From the NCBI RefSeq assembly GCF_902702775.1, contig NZ_LR738724.1, positions 558,001 to 622,000 on the forward strand: a stretch of DNA of 64,000 nt, written 5' to 3'. The translations under genes and the position numbers were made by a program. Below the pieces are notes generated by a model. It saw only the letters and a list, made by a program, of their open reading frames with translations, had not been told where the DNA came from and searched no databases. Origin of the DNA: Streptococcus suis. Lineage in GTDB: Bacteria; Bacillota; Bacilli; Lactobacillales; Streptococcaceae. Below, piece after piece: positions 17,338-26,539 of this stretch; within the stretch, counting starts at the first letter, position 1, and each line of letters begins with the position of its first letter.

Positions 17338-18948
17338 ATGAAACACAAATTTGGAAAAACAGTTGTTACGCTTCTTGCAAGTACCGTTTTATTGGCTGCT
17401 TGTGGCTCAAAAAATACCGCATCAAGCCCTGACTATGAATTGACAGATGTCCAGTTCCCTTTGGAAAAATCAGTTACGCTTAAGTTTATGACTTCAAGTT
17501 CGCCTTTAGCCCCAGCAGATCCGAATGAAAAATTAATTTTCAAGCGATTAGAAGAGGAAACAGGCGTTCATATTGACTGGACAAATTATCAGTCAGACTT
17601 TGGTGAAAAACGGAACTTAGATATTGCCTCAGGTGATTTGCCAGATGCTATTCATAATGACGGGGCTTCTGATGTGGAATTGATGAACTGGGCGAAGCAA
17701 GGGGTCATCGTACCAGTTGAAGACTTGATTGATGAGCATATGCCAAACCTCAAGAAAATTCTTGATGAGAACCCAGAATACCGTTCAATGATTACGGCTC
17801 CAGACGGACATATCTACTCATTCCCATGGATTGAAGAGTTAGGTGAAGGTAAGGAATCAATTCACACCGTTAACGATATCGCTTGGATTAACAAAGAATG
17901 GTTGAACAAACTCGGTCTTGAAATGCCAAAAACAACGGACGACTTGATTAAGGTCCTTGAAGCCTTCAAGACCAAGGATCCAAACGGAAACGGCAAGGCG
18001 GATGAAATTCCAATGGGCTTCATCAATGGTGGAGGAAATGAGGACTTCAAAATTCTTTTTGGTGCATTCGGTGTAGGTGATAATGATGACCACTTAGTTG
18101 TCAGCAATGACGGAACTGTTGACTTCACAGCGGACAATGAAGACTACAAAGAAGGTGTTGAATTTATGCGCACCCTTCAAGAAAAAGGTCTTCTAGATCC
18201 TGAAGCGTTCGAACAAGATTGGAACACTTACATCTCTAAAGGAAGTGAAAATCTCTACGGTGTTTACTTTACTTGGGATAAGGCAAATGTGACAGGTATG
18301 AACGATACCTATGACATCTTGCCAGTCTTGGCAGGTCCTGATGGAACCAAGCACATCACTCGTACAAACGGTATGGGCTTCCAACGTGACCGCATGGTCA
18401 TCACATCAGCTAATAAAAACTTGGAATTGACAGCCAAGTGGATTGATGCCCAATACGCTCCGCTCCAATCTGTCCAAAACAACTGGGGTACTTATGGAGA
18501 TGAGACACAGCAAAATATCTTTGAACTTGACACAGCAACTAATAGCCTCAAACACCTACCATTGAACGGTACAGCTCCAGGCGAATTGCGTCAGAAGACA
18601 GAAGTTGGTGGACCCTTGGCTATTCTTGATGAATACTACGGCAAAGTGACCACCATGCCAGATGACGCTAAATGGCGTTTGGACTTGATGCACGCTACTT
18701 ATCTTGACTATGTAACAAACGATGATATTTACCCTCGTGTCTTCATGGAACAAGAAGATTTGGATAAGATTGCCCAAGTTGAAGCAGATATGAACGACTT
18801 CATCTACCGCAAACGTGCAGAATGGATTGTCAACGGCGGTATTGAAGAAGAATGGGATAGCTATTTGAAAGAATTGGAAAGCTACGGTCTGTCTGACTGG
18901 TTAGCTATCAAGCAAAAATACTACGATCAATACAAAGAAAATCAGTAA
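17338..18948 (+). CDS. susX: Sugar ABC transporter substrate-binding lipoprotein
   Basis: A 536-residue extracytoplasmic binding protein tethered by lipid. Signal peptide and lipobox LLAACG (Cys at residue 22). The body is a long LplA/YtcQ-like binding protein (FKRLEEETGVHIDWTNYQSDFGEKRNLDIASGDLPDAI), used for oligosaccharides. An ORF is open from 17200 inside the BOX-like element, but the true start is ATG 17338 with AGGAGG 8 bp upstream and the signal peptide beginning MKHKFGK. Between the permeases and the GH32 gene, so it probably binds the fructo-oligosaccharide substrate. Confidence 0.9.
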   Translation: MKHKFGKTVVTLLASTVLLAACGSKNTASSPDYELTDVQFPLEKSVTLKFMTSSSPLAPADPNEKLIFKRLEEETGVHIDWTNYQSDFGEKRNLDIASGDLPDAIHNDGASDVELMNWAKQGVIVPVEDLIDEHMPNLKKILDENPEYRSMITAPDGHIYSFPWIEELGEGKESIHTVNDIAWINKEWLNKLGLEMPKTTDDLIKVLEAFKTKDPNGNGKADEIPMGFINGGGNEDFKILFGAFGVGDNDDHLVVSNDGTVDFTADNEDYKEGVEFMRTLQEKGLLDPEAFEQDWNTYISKGSENLYGVYFTWDKANVTGMNDTYDILPVLAGPDGTKHITRTNGMGFQRDRMVITSANKNLELTAKWIDAQYAPLQSVQNNWGTYGDETQQNIFELDTATNSLKHLPLNGTAPGELRQKTEVGGPLAILDEYYGKVTTMPDDAKWRLDLMHATYLDYVTNDDIYPRVFMEQEDLDKIAQVEADMNDFIYRKRAEWIVNGGIEEEWDSYLKELESYGLSDWLAIKQKYYDQYKENQ

Positions 18949-18966
18949 TCAAAAAGGAGGCTGCCT

Positions 18967-20325
18967 GTGAAAACAGTTGAAAAAGCCAATGCATATATTC
19001 AAGCAGAAAAAGTAACCCTTGATCCGACTTTTAGACCAGAACGTCACTTCGTTCCAGAAATTGGCTGGATCAATGACCCAAATGGATTTGTCTATTTCAA
19101 AGGAGAATACCACCTCTTTTATCAATTCAATCCCTATGAAAGTGTTTGGGGACCAATGCATTGGGGCCACGCCAAAAGTAAGGACTTGGTCAACTGGGAA
19201 CATCTCCCAGTTGCCCTGGCTCCAGACAAGGACTACGATAAGGATGGCTGTTTCTCGGGCTCTGCTATTGTCAAAGAAGATACCCTCTGGCTCATGTACA
19301 CGGGCAACATCGTCAATGAAGATGGCTCTGTCAGACAGGTGCAGAACATGGCCTATTCGACAGACGGTATTCATTTTGAAAAAATCGCTCAGAACCCTGT
19401 CGCAACGGAGGAACTTCTACCAGAAGAAGTCATCGCCAATGACTTCCGTGATCCAAAGATTTTCGAGAAAGATGGTCGCTATTACTCCGTTGTAGCGACC
19501 AAGCATAAAGACGGTGTCGGCTGTATTGTCCTACTAGGATCTGACGATTTGCTGGACTGGCAATTTGAGTCTATCTTCTTAAAAGGCCAAGTCCACCAAG
19601 GTCACGTTTGGGAATGTCCTGATTACTTTGAAGTAGATGGTCAAGAATACCTGATTGTTTCGCCGATGCGCTATCAAAAAGAAGATAATGACTTTGTCAA
19701 TATCAATTCCAATATCTTTGTGACTGGTCATGTGGACTGGGACAAGAAAGTCTTTGAGGCAGATTCTTTTAAGGAAATCGACCATGGGCATGATTTCTAT
19801 GCAGCTCAAACGACTGAAGGTCCAGAAGGGGAACGTGTCATGATTGCCTGGATGCATACATGGGGACGTCCGCTTGTAACCAATGACTTGGGACATAAGT
19901 GGTATGGTCAAATGAACCTACCTCGTCTACTTAAGCAAGGTGAGAATGGACTCAGACAGGTCTTGCCAGCAAGTATCTTGAACAGCTTTGACGACATTGA
20001 AATCGGTCAAGTTATTCAAGGACCAAGTAAGCTCTCCCTCAAACTGGACGATAGTCTAGACTTGAAACTGGGAGCAGACCAAGACTATTTGCAATTTGGT
20101 TATGATAAAGAAAGACAAGAAGTCTATATCGACCGTAGCTCTCTCAAAATCCAGCAAGTTGGTGAGGAGGAATGGTCAACCGTTCGTCGAGCGGTCACGG
20201 TTCAAGCGACAGAGCTAGAGGTCTTGGTTGACACCAACTGTTTGGAAATCTTTATTAACGATGGTCAAGAAACCTTGACATCAACCTTCTACGTAGAAGG
20301 TCAGATTATTCTAAACGCTCTATAA
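18967..20325 (+). CDS. susH: GH32 beta-fructofuranosidase (sucrose or fructo-oligosaccharide hydrolase)
   Basis: A 452-residue glycoside hydrolase family 32 enzyme with no signal peptide, so it acts in the cytoplasm on imported sugar. The catalytic triad is intact: nucleophile Asp37 in WINDPNG, Asp162 in FRDPK, and acid/base Glu216 in WECPD. The C-terminal beta-sandwich follows (about 330-452). The start is GTG with an AAGGAGG site. The substrate comes from an ABC transporter rather than a PTS, so it is likely unphosphorylated sucrose or fructo-oligosaccharide and not sucrose-6-phosphate. Last gene of the operon. Confidence 0.92.
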   Translation: MKTVEKANAYIQAEKVTLDPTFRPERHFVPEIGWINDPNGFVYFKGEYHLFYQFNPYESVWGPMHWGHAKSKDLVNWEHLPVALAPDKDYDKDGCFSGSAIVKEDTLWLMYTGNIVNEDGSVRQVQNMAYSTDGIHFEKIAQNPVATEELLPEEVIANDFRDPKIFEKDGRYYSVVATKHKDGVGCIVLLGSDDLLDWQFESIFLKGQVHQGHVWECPDYFEVDGQEYLIVSPMRYQKEDNDFVNINSNIFVTGHVDWDKKVFEADSFKEIDHGHDFYAAQTTEGPEGERVMIAWMHTWGRPLVTNDLGHKWYGQMNLPRLLKQGENGLRQVLPASILNSFDDIEIGQVIQGPSKLSLKLDDSLDLKLGADQDYLQFGYDKERQEVYIDRSSLKIQQVGEEEWSTVRRAVTVQATELEVLVDTNCLEIFINDGQETLTSTFYVEGQIILNAL

Positions 20326-20364
20326 TATTATTTGTCCTCTTAAATTATTCTTTCACTCCAAGAG

Positions 20365-20389
20365 AAACCCTGTATTTGCAGGGTTTTTT
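20365..20389 (+). terminator. Terminator of the sugar operon
   Basis: AACCCTG, 6-nt loop, CAGGGTT followed by a T run. Confidence 0.85.
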
Positions 20390-20450
20390 CTATCATGAAA
20401 ATTCTTCCCAATTATGATAAAATAAAGAGATTGAGAAAGTTGAGGTATCT

Positions 20451-22820
20451 ATGAGAAAGACAAGTAAAAAAGGAAAGGCTACGAGGCGCCCAACCAAGGC
20501 AGAATTAGCACAGCAAGAACGTGTTAAAAATATCACCCTTCGAGTATTGGGGCTGTTATTCATTGCCTTTGCAACCAGTCGCTTAGGTGTGTTTGGCGTG
20601 ACCAGCTACAATATTTTCCGGCTATTATTTGGTAGTCTGGCCTATCTATTATTGGCGGGTGCATTTATCTACCTTCTTATTCCCAAAGTCTTACGCGAAA
20701 GAGAAGGGACCATATCGGGCTTCTGGCTGATTGTTATCGGGTTATTAATTGAATTTCAGGCTTATTTAGACTGGACCTATCAAGGGAGTGACCTATTCGG
20801 TCATACTCTAAAATTGGCCTTGTCAGACCTAGCTAAGTTTCAGGTAACAGCATTTCTAGGCGGAGGGATGATTGGAAGTATCTTCTATCTGCCAGTCTCC
20901 TTCCTCTTTGCAAATGTCGGTTCCTTCTTCATCGGTCTTCTAGTGATAGCATTTGGTATCTTTTTTGTAAGCCCATGGTCTGTTTATGATGTTGCCGATG
21001 GCTTGGCGGTTGCCAAAGATAAGTTGGCGGAGACGCAGGTAAAAAGAGCAGAGCTTCGAACACAGAAGAAAGCAGAACGAGAAGAAAAACGTCAGCAAGA
21101 ATTAGCTCGTCTAGAAGAGGAACGCCTTCGTCTAGAGGAAGAGGAAGAGTCAGCTCGGGCTTTGGCACTGGTAGATAGACATGTCGATTTAGAAACGGGT
21201 GAAATCCTAGAAGAAGAGCCTGTTCAAGTACCGATTATTTCAGAATATGACCACCTAGACATAGAAGATGAATTTCCTATTATGTTGGCAGAAGATGACC
21301 AACCAGCACCATCAAACTCGGCAACCCAGGATTCTGAAACAAATGAGTTTGAGAAGGACGAGACAGAGGTGCAAATTGATTTCAAGCCTAAGCAGAGACT
21401 AGCATATAAACTTCCGTCCATAGACTTATTTGCTCCTATAAAAGCTAAGAGTCAGTCCAATGAAAAACGGATTGTTCGCCAGAATATTAAAGTTTTAGAA
21501 GACACCTTTGCCAGTTTTGGAATCAAGGTGGTGGTTGAGCGTGCTGAGATTGGACCATCGGTAACCAAGTATGAGGTCAAACCAGCAGTCGGCGTCCGAG
21601 TCAATCGGATTTCTAACCTAGCTGATGATTTGGCTCTAGCTCTTGCGGCTAAAGATGTCCGTATTGAAGCTCCTATCCCAGGAAAATCTCTGGTCGGTAT
21701 TGAAGTTCCAAACTCCGAAGTGGCTACAGTACCTTTCCGTGAGCTCTGGGAACAATCTAAAACAGACCCAGACAAGCTTCTGGAAATTCCTCTCGGTAAG
21801 GCTGTAAATGGCTCCGTCCGTTCCTTTAACCTAGCACGTATGCCCCATCTATTGGTGGCTGGCTCAACTGGTTCAGGGAAATCTGTTGCTGTCAACGGTA
21901 TCATCTCTTCAATTCTCATGAAAGCTGGTCCAGACCAAGTTAAGTTCATGATGATTGACCCAAAAATGGTCGAATTATCGGTCTATAATGATATTCCCCA
22001 CCTATTGATTCCCGTTGTGACCAACCCACGCAAGGCTGCTCGAGCTCTTCAAAAAGTAGTGGATGAAATGGAGAAACGCTATGAGTTGTTTAGCCAAATT
22101 GGTGTCCGAAACTTAGAAGGTTATAATGCGAAGGTCGAAGAATTTAATAGCCGTTCAGAAGAAAAACAGATTCCTCTTCCTCTCATTGTGGTAATCGTAG
22201 ATGAGTTGGCAGACTTGATGATGGTAGCCAGCAAGGAGGTGGAAGATGCCATTATTCGCTTGGGACAGAAGGCTCGTGCAGCAGGTATCCACATGATTCT
22301 TGCTACCCAGCGACCATCTGTTGATGTTATTTCAGGCTTGATTAAAGCCAATGTACCATCTCGTATCGCCTTTGCCGTATCAAGCGGTACAGACAGTCGG
22401 ACGATTCTAGATGAAAATGGTGCTGAAAAACTCTTGGGTCGCGGTGACATGCTCTTTAAACCGATTGATGAAAACCATCCAGTCCGCTTGCAAGGTTCCT
22501 TTATATCCGATGATGATGTAGAAGCAATAGTTGGCTTTATCAAGGATCAGGCAGATGCAGATTATGATGAATCCTTTGATCCTGGTGAAGTGGCAGAAGG
22601 TGATGGCGATGCAGGTTTTGGTGATGCTGGAGGAGATCCACTTTTCAACGAAGCACGTGCCTTGGTAGTTGAGACACAAAAAGCCAGCGCCTCTATGATT
22701 CAACGACGCTTGTCTGTTGGTTTTAACAGGGCAACACGCCTCATGGAAGAGCTAGAAGCAGCGGGTGTCATTGGTCCAGCTGAAGGAACAAAACCTAGAA
22801 AGGTATTGGAAACACAATAA
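20451..22820 (+). CDS. ftsK: DNA translocase FtsK/SpoIIIE
   Basis: A 789-residue septal DNA pump that clears and resolves chromosomes at division. N-terminal membrane domain with four to five segments (about 28-180), a charged, glutamate-rich linker (about 190-300), then the motor with Walker A GSTGSGKS (about residue 475-482), Walker [15 protein letters not shown], and [17 protein letters not shown]. The C-terminal winged-helix gamma domain ([24 protein letters not shown]) recognises polar DNA signals. Its stop overlaps the next start by one base. Confidence 0.96.
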   Translation: MRKTSKKGKATRRPTKAELAQQERVKNITLRVLGLLFIAFATSRLGVFGVTSYNIFRLLFGSLAYLLLAGAFIYLLIPKVLREREGTISGFWLIVIGLLIEFQAYLDWTYQGSDLFGHTLKLALSDLAKFQVTAFLGGGMIGSIFYLPVSFLFANVGSFFIGLLVIAFGIFFVSPWSVYDVADGLAVAKDKLAETQVKRAELRTQKKAEREEKRQQELARLEEERLRLEEEEESARALALVDRHVDLETGEILEEEPVQVPIISEYDHLDIEDEFPIMLAEDDQPAPSNSATQDSETNEFEKDETEVQIDFKPKQRLAYKLPSIDLFAPIKAKSQSNEKRIVRQNIKVLEDTFASFGIKVVVERAEIGPSVTKYEVKPAVGVRVNRISNLADDLALALAAKDVRIEAPIPGKSLVGIEVPNSEVATVPFRELWEQSKTDPDKLLEIPLGKAVNGSVRSFNLARMPHLLVAGSTGSGKSVAVNGIISSILMKAGPDQVKFMMIDPKMVELSVYNDIPHLLIPVVTNPRKAARALQKVVDEMEKRYELFSQIGVRNLEGYNAKVEEFNSRSEEKQIPLPLIVVIVDELADLMMVASKEVEDAIIRLGQKARAAGIHMILATQRPSVDVISGLIKANVPSRIAFAVSSGTDSRTILDENGAEKLLGRGDMLFKPIDENHPVRLQGSFISDDDVEAIVGFIKDQADADYDESFDPGEVAEGDGDAGFGDAGGDPLFNEARALVVETQKASASMIQRRLSVGFNRATRLMEELEAAGVIGPAEGTKPRKVLETQ

Positions 22821-23206
22821 TGAAATTTGATGCAGTTCATCATATTGCAATTATCGGTAGTGACTATGACAAAACAAGAGAATTTTATGTTGAAAAACTA
22901 GGCTTTGAACAGGTGGATGAACATATTCGCCCAGAAAAAAATGATATTCTCTTCAATGTCAAAAAAAGCAATCTGATCTTGGAAATCTTCATCAAACCAG
23001 ATGCACCAATGCGTCCGGCCATGCCCAATCCTGAACATACAGGTCTACGCCATCTAGCTTTCCAGGTTGCAGATGTGGAAGCCTGTCTGGAAGAGTTTGA
23101 CCGTCTGGACATCCGACATGAAGTCCTGCGAACAGATGATTTTGATGGTAAAAAAATGGCCTTCTTCTTTGATCCAGATGGCCTCCCTCTAGAAATTCAT
23201 GAATAA
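22820..23206 (+). CDS. VOC family protein (glyoxalase I-like, SMU-type)
   Basis: A 128-residue protein with two VOC modules: FDAVHHIAIIGSDYDKTREFYVEKLGFE and GLRHLAFQVADVEACLEEFD, ending FFFDPDGLPLEIHE. The metal-ligand pattern (His8/His9 region, Glu near residue 54, His about 75, Glu about 125) fits a metal-dependent lyase or dioxygenase; it resembles the small GloA2-like proteins of Firmicutes. Translationally coupled to ftsK (TAATG). Substrate not determined. Confidence 0.85.
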   Translation: MKFDAVHHIAIIGSDYDKTREFYVEKLGFEQVDEHIRPEKNDILFNVKKSNLILEIFIKPDAPMRPAMPNPEHTGLRHLAFQVADVEACLEEFDRLDIRHEVLRTDDFDGKKMAFFFDPDGLPLEIHE

Positions 23207-23254
23207 GTCCATCTTTTCATGCCCAGAGAGGTCTATCAATATGACAACTAATTA

Positions 23255-23346
23255 ATACTCTTAGAAAATCAAAATCATACGTTGTTGACCTGATTTGATG
23301 AACGTCAGTTCTATCTACATCTACGTCGCCTTGTCTGATTTAGTAT
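23255..23346. repeat. BOX-like element, copy 3 (92 bp, reduced)
   Basis: Starts ATACTCTTAGAAAATCAAAATCA and contains TTGTTGACCTGATTTGATGAA, which matches copy 4 in inverse orientation. The right end (GTCTGATTTAGTAT) is decayed. It lacks the internal boxB-like hairpins. Confidence 0.7.
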
Positions 23347-23352
23347 AAAAAA

Positions 23353-23382
23353 GAATCCCCACTGCGCCTGCAATGGGGATTC
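23353..23382. terminator. Terminator, probably bidirectional
   Basis: GAATCCCCA..TGC / GCA..TGGGGATTC stem between the convergent VOC gene and the minus-strand DUF3397 gene. Confidence 0.8.
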
Positions 23383-23412
23383 ATTATGCCATCGATGAAA
23401 GGATGGATGATT

Positions 23413-23781
23413 TTAGGATTTTAAAGTGAAGACCGCAATAACCAAAGCTAGATACATCAAAAAGGTCAAGATAAAACTAGCTCGCCAGAAAACCTTGAAG
23501 AAACGGCGATATAAAAAATTCTTTTTCCTTAAAAGGAAGAAACCACAAAGACCAATCGCTAGTAGTGAGAGGGCTAGGACAAGCTGAGGCAGTAGACTGT
23601 TATAGTAGGCCTTGTCCGAAATCAGATAAAATTCAATTGCATAGAGAGGAAAGGCAATGTCTGCAAAGTTCCATCCTCGGTTTTGCAACCTAAAAAACTT
23701 GACAGCAATTATCGAAATGGCCAAGGTTAGAAAGATAAATAGAAAGGCTACTATTTTTAAAAATATAATCGATTCAAACAT
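23413..23781 (-). CDS. DUF3397-family membrane protein
   Basis: A 122-residue integral membrane protein with four hydrophobic segments (about 4-26, 40-56, 64-84, 96-118) separated by short basic loops (LLRKKNFLYRRFF). Size and the NRGWNFADIAFPLYAIE phrase fit the DUF3397 family of lactic acid bacteria. Function unknown. Single minus-strand gene upstream of the L11-L1 ribosomal operon. Confidence 0.75.
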   Translation of the reverse strand: MFESIIFLKIVAFLFIFLTLAISIIAVKFFRLQNRGWNFADIAFPLYAIEFYLISDKAYYNSLLPQLVLALSLLAIGLCGFFLLRKKNFLYRRFFKVFWRASFILTFLMYLALVIAVFTLKS

Positions 23782-23824
23782 ACATTCATTCTATAAAAAA
23801 TGTGAAAAAAAGTAAACCTAAAGC

Positions 23825-23852
23825 TTGCATTTCTTTGAAATTCGTGTATAAT
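23825..23852 (+). promoter_or_regulatory. Promoter of the rplK-rplA operon
   Basis: TTGCAT, 16-bp spacer, perfect TATAAT; followed by an 80-nt leader. Confidence 0.65.
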
Positions 23853-23877
23853 GAAAAGGTATGTGTAAAACACATAT

Positions 23878-23918
23878 TTGTGGGAGGTAAAAATCTTTAA
23901 TTACCGCCAAAACCACAA
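23878..23918 (+). promoter_or_regulatory. Leader hairpin of rplK-rplA, possible ribosomal protein L1 operator
   Basis: TTGTGG (23878) pairs with CCACAA (23913), with an inner GGT/ACC pairing, just ahead of the rplK ribosome binding site. In many bacteria L1 represses the L11-L1 operon by binding a leader that mimics its rRNA site; this hairpin is in the right place. The match to the L1 site has not been checked. A smaller inverted repeat (TGTGT/ACACA) lies just before it. Confidence 0.4.
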
Positions 23919-23935
23919 TAGGAGGATTTTATATC

Positions 23936-24361
23936 ATGGCTAAAAAAGTCGAAAAACTCGTAAAACTTCAAATTCCTGCAGGTAAAGCTACTCCAGCTCC
24001 ACCAGTCGGACCAGCACTTGGTCAAGCAGGTATCAACATCATGGGATTCACAAAAGAGTTTAACGCTCGTACAGCTGACCAAGCTGGCATGATTATCCCA
24101 GTAGTTATCTCTGTGTATGAAGATAAATCATTCACTTTCATCACTAAAACACCACCAGCTGCTGTTCTTTTGAAAAAAGCTGCAGGTGTTGAAAAAGGTT
24201 CAGGTACACCAAACAAAACTAAAGTTGCAACAGTTACTCGTGCACAAGTACAAGAAATTGCTGAAACTAAAATGCCTGACTTGAACGCTGCATCTCTTGA
24301 AGCTGCAATGCGTATGATCGAAGGTACTGCTCGTTCTATGGGATTCACTGTTACTGACTAA
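23936..24361 (+). CDS. rplK: Ribosomal protein L11
   Basis: A 141-residue 50S protein of the GTPase-associated centre, target region of thiopeptides. [30 protein letters not shown] is the canonical N-terminus (shown here in part: [17 protein letters not shown]). C-terminal rRNA-binding domain present to the usual end (ARSMGFTV). Strong AGGAGG site. 40 bp before rplA. Confidence 0.98.
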   Translation: MAKKVEKLVKLQIPAGKATPAPPVGPALGQAGINIMGFTKEFNARTADQAGMIIPVVISVYEDKSFTFITKTPPAAVLLKKAAGVEKGSGTPNKTKVATVTRAQVQEIAETKMPDLNAASLEAAMRMIEGTARSMGFTVTD

Positions 24362-24401
24362 GTAGCACCCAAGATTATCTGATTACAAGGAGACATATAA
24401 C

Positions 24402-25091
24402 ATGGCTAAAAAAAGCAAAAACTTGCGTGCTGCTCTTGAAAAAATCGACAGCACAAAACTTTACAGCGTAGAAGAAGCTGTTGCTCTTGCAAAAGAAACT
24501 AACTTCGCTAAATTTGATGCGTCAGTTGAAGTTGCTTACAACTTGAACATCGACGTACGTAAAGCTGATCAACAAATCCGTGGTGCAATGGTATTGCCAA
24601 ACGGTACTGGTAAAACTTCACGCGTTCTTGTTTTCGCACGTGGTGCTAAAGCAGAAGAAGCAAAAGCTGCTGGTGCAGACTTTGTTGGTGAAGATGACCT
24701 CGTTGCTAAAATCAACGGTGGTTGGTTGGACTTCGACGTTGTTATCGCAACTCCAGATATGATGGCAGTTGTTGGACGTCTTGGTCGTGTACTTGGTCCA
24801 CGTAACTTGATGCCAAACCCTAAAACTGGTACAGTAACAATGGATGTTGCTAAAGCAGTTGAAGAGTCTAAAGGTGGTAAAATCACTTACCGTGCTGACA
24901 AAGCAGGTATCGTACAAGCTCTTATCGGTAAAGTATCATTTGACGCTGACAAACTCGTTGAAAACTTCAAAGCTTTCCACGATGTAATGGCTAAAGCTAA
25001 ACCAGCTACAGCTAAAGGTACTTACATGACTTCAGTATCAATTACAACAACACAAGGTGTTGGTATCAAAGTTGATCCTAACTCACTTTAA
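24402..25091 (+). CDS. rplA: Ribosomal protein L1
   Basis: A 229-residue 50S stalk protein and the likely autoregulator of this operon. Typical elements: [15 protein letters not shown] at the N-terminus, [21 protein letters not shown] (in part [13 protein letters not shown]) and the C-terminal [15 protein letters not shown]. Full length. Followed by a terminator. Confidence 0.98.
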   Translation: MAKKSKNLRAALEKIDSTKLYSVEEAVALAKETNFAKFDASVEVAYNLNIDVRKADQQIRGAMVLPNGTGKTSRVLVFARGAKAEEAKAAGADFVGEDDLVAKINGGWLDFDVVIATPDMMAVVGRLGRVLGPRNLMPNPKTGTVTMDVAKAVEESKGGKITYRADKAGIVQALIGKVSFDADKLVENFKAFHDVMAKAKPATAKGTYMTSVSITTTQGVGIKVDPNSL

Positions 25092-25098
25092 TCAGTAG

Positions 25099-25127
25099 AA
25101 AGATTGTCTTAGGGCAATCTTTTTTTC
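25099..25127 (+). terminator. Terminator of rplK-rplA
   Basis: AAAGATTG, 8-nt loop, CAATCTTT and a run of seven T. Confidence 0.85.
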
Positions 25128-25197
25128 TTGAGATTTTCTTGACAAGCACTTAATTTCGATTTATACTATATTCAATTTACATAAAAGGAGTTATCCG

Positions 25198-25488
25198 ATG
25201 AAAGTAGCAGAGAAAGAAGAGCTTTATAAATACCTTTCTGCAGCCTACAACCTTCCGCAGGAAGCATTTTCAGAAGCCCTGCGTGAAAAAATATTGGAGG
25301 TAGCAGGTCAGCTGGACAAGGAGGAAAATCTCTATATACTGGCAGGACACTTAAGTCGCTTTATCAATGCAGAGTTAACAGCTCTGACTTGCCGAGCGCC
25401 TAAGGAATTGGTGCAACTAGCCCATTACCTTCAAGAGGTTCAAAACCATTATCGCTATGCCAGTCTTTTTCCAGGAAAGGTAAAATAG
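25198..25488 (+). CDS. Small helical protein, possible bacteriocin-immunity-like
   Basis: A 96-residue, all-helical looking cytoplasmic protein (KEELYKYLSAAYNLP; EALREKILEVAGQLDKEE; LAGHLSRFINAELTAL; KELVQLAHYLQEVQNHYR). Size and four-helix pattern resemble streptococcal bacteriocin immunity proteins, but no bacteriocin gene is nearby, so this is only a suggestion. Preceded by AAAGGAG and followed 8 bp later by a yghU-like gene, probably in the same operon. Confidence 0.6.
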   Translation: MKVAEKEELYKYLSAAYNLPQEAFSEALREKILEVAGQLDKEENLYILAGHLSRFINAELTALTCRAPKELVQLAHYLQEVQNHYRYASLFPGKVK

Positions 25489-25496
25489 GAGAAAAC

Positions 25497-26285
25497 ATGA
25501 CAGAATATACAAAACCACTCGTTTGGAAGTGGGAAGATGAAAATGACAACCGATCTGGCAACCGTCCAACAGCGGGCAGTCGCTTTGAGCAAGACCTACC
25601 AAAGGGAGAGAAGTCTTTCCAAGTCTATTCATTGGGGACTCCGAATGGCATTAAGGTTGCTATTATGTTGGAGGAGTTGAAAGAGTTAGGTATTTCGGAA
25701 GCTGATTATGACCTCTTTCTCATCAATATCGGTCAAGGAGATCAATTTGGCTCCGATTTTGTTGCCATCAACCCCAACTCCAAAATACCAGCTATGGTAG
25801 ATTATTCCGAGCAAGAACCGATTTCGGTCTTTGAATCAGCCAATATTCTCCTCTACTTGGCAGAAAAGTTTGAAGCCTTTTTGCCAAAATCATGGGCAGA
25901 GCGGACAGAGGTTCTTAATTGGCTCTTCTGGCAAACTGGCGCCGCTCCATTTGTTGGTGGAGGATTTGGACATTTCTTCCATTACGCTCCGACAGCGCAA
26001 GAATATCCGATTAATCGCTATACAATGGAAACTAAGCGTCAGCTGGATCTTTTAGATCAACTATTGGCGACAAGAGAATATATAGCTGGAAATACCTATA
26101 CCATCGCAGATATTGCTATCTGGTCTTGGTATGGTCGCTTGGTTCAAGGAAAACTATATCCAGGTTCAGCAGAATTTTTAGATGTTGATTCTTACAAGCA
26201 TCTAAAGTCCTGGGTAGAGAAAATAGCCCAACGCCCAGCTGTACAACGAGGGTTGACAGTGAAATATCATTCAATTGATAATTAA
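25497..26285 (+). CDS. yghU: YghU-like glutathione S-transferase family protein
   Basis: A 262-residue protein with a YghU-type N-terminal extension (VWKWEDENDNRSGNRPTAG), a thioredoxin-like GST N-domain (FQVYSLGTPNGIKVAIMLEEL; NPNSKIPAMVD; SVFESANILLYLAEKF) and a helical C-domain (ADIAIWSWYGRLV). E. coli YghU is a disulfide-bond oxidoreductase binding two glutathiones. Streptococci import or synthesise glutathione, so the role is plausible, but it is inferred. Confidence 0.9.
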   Translation: MTEYTKPLVWKWEDENDNRSGNRPTAGSRFEQDLPKGEKSFQVYSLGTPNGIKVAIMLEELKELGISEADYDLFLINIGQGDQFGSDFVAINPNSKIPAMVDYSEQEPISVFESANILLYLAEKFEAFLPKSWAERTEVLNWLFWQTGAAPFVGGGFGHFFHYAPTAQEYPINRYTMETKRQLDLLDQLLATREYIAGNTYTIADIAIWSWYGRLVQGKLYPGSAEFLDVDSYKHLKSWVEKIAQRPAVQRGLTVKYHSIDN

Positions 26286-26292
26286 TTGACTT

Positions 26293-26318
26293 GCCTACCT
26301 TATAGGTGGGTTTTTCTT
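26293..26318 (+). terminator. Terminator after the yghU-like gene
   Basis: CCTACCT, TAT loop, AGGTGGG, then TTTTTCTTTT. Confidence 0.8.
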
Positions 26319-26393
26319 TTACTTTGGTATGATAAAAGTTTATAATGAAAGAGTTAGACTTTGTGAAAATCCAAAAATAGAAATTAATAATTG

Positions 26394-26497
26394 ATACTCA
26401 ATGAAAATCAGAATTAGACTAGGCGACGTAGATGCAGATAGAACTGAAGTTCATCAAATCAAGTCAACAACGTCTGATTTTGATTTTCGAAGAGTAT
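26394..26497. repeat. BOX-like element, copy 4 (104 bp, A-C type)
   Basis: ATACTCAATGAAAATC at the left and GATTTTCGAAGAGTAT at the right, so it is inverted relative to copies 1 and 2. No boxB-like module. It lies just before the murJ/ytgP-like gene and extends that reading frame upstream without supplying a ribosome binding site. Confidence 0.85.
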
Positions 26498-26539
26498 GAG
26501 TTTTTCCTGTCTTATATTTACATAGAAAGTAATAGAAAA

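Noticed and set aside
21452..21949. 165-residue minus-strand ORF inside ftsK
   Set aside because: Antisense shadow of the conserved motor domain, serine/arginine-rich composition of a false frame.
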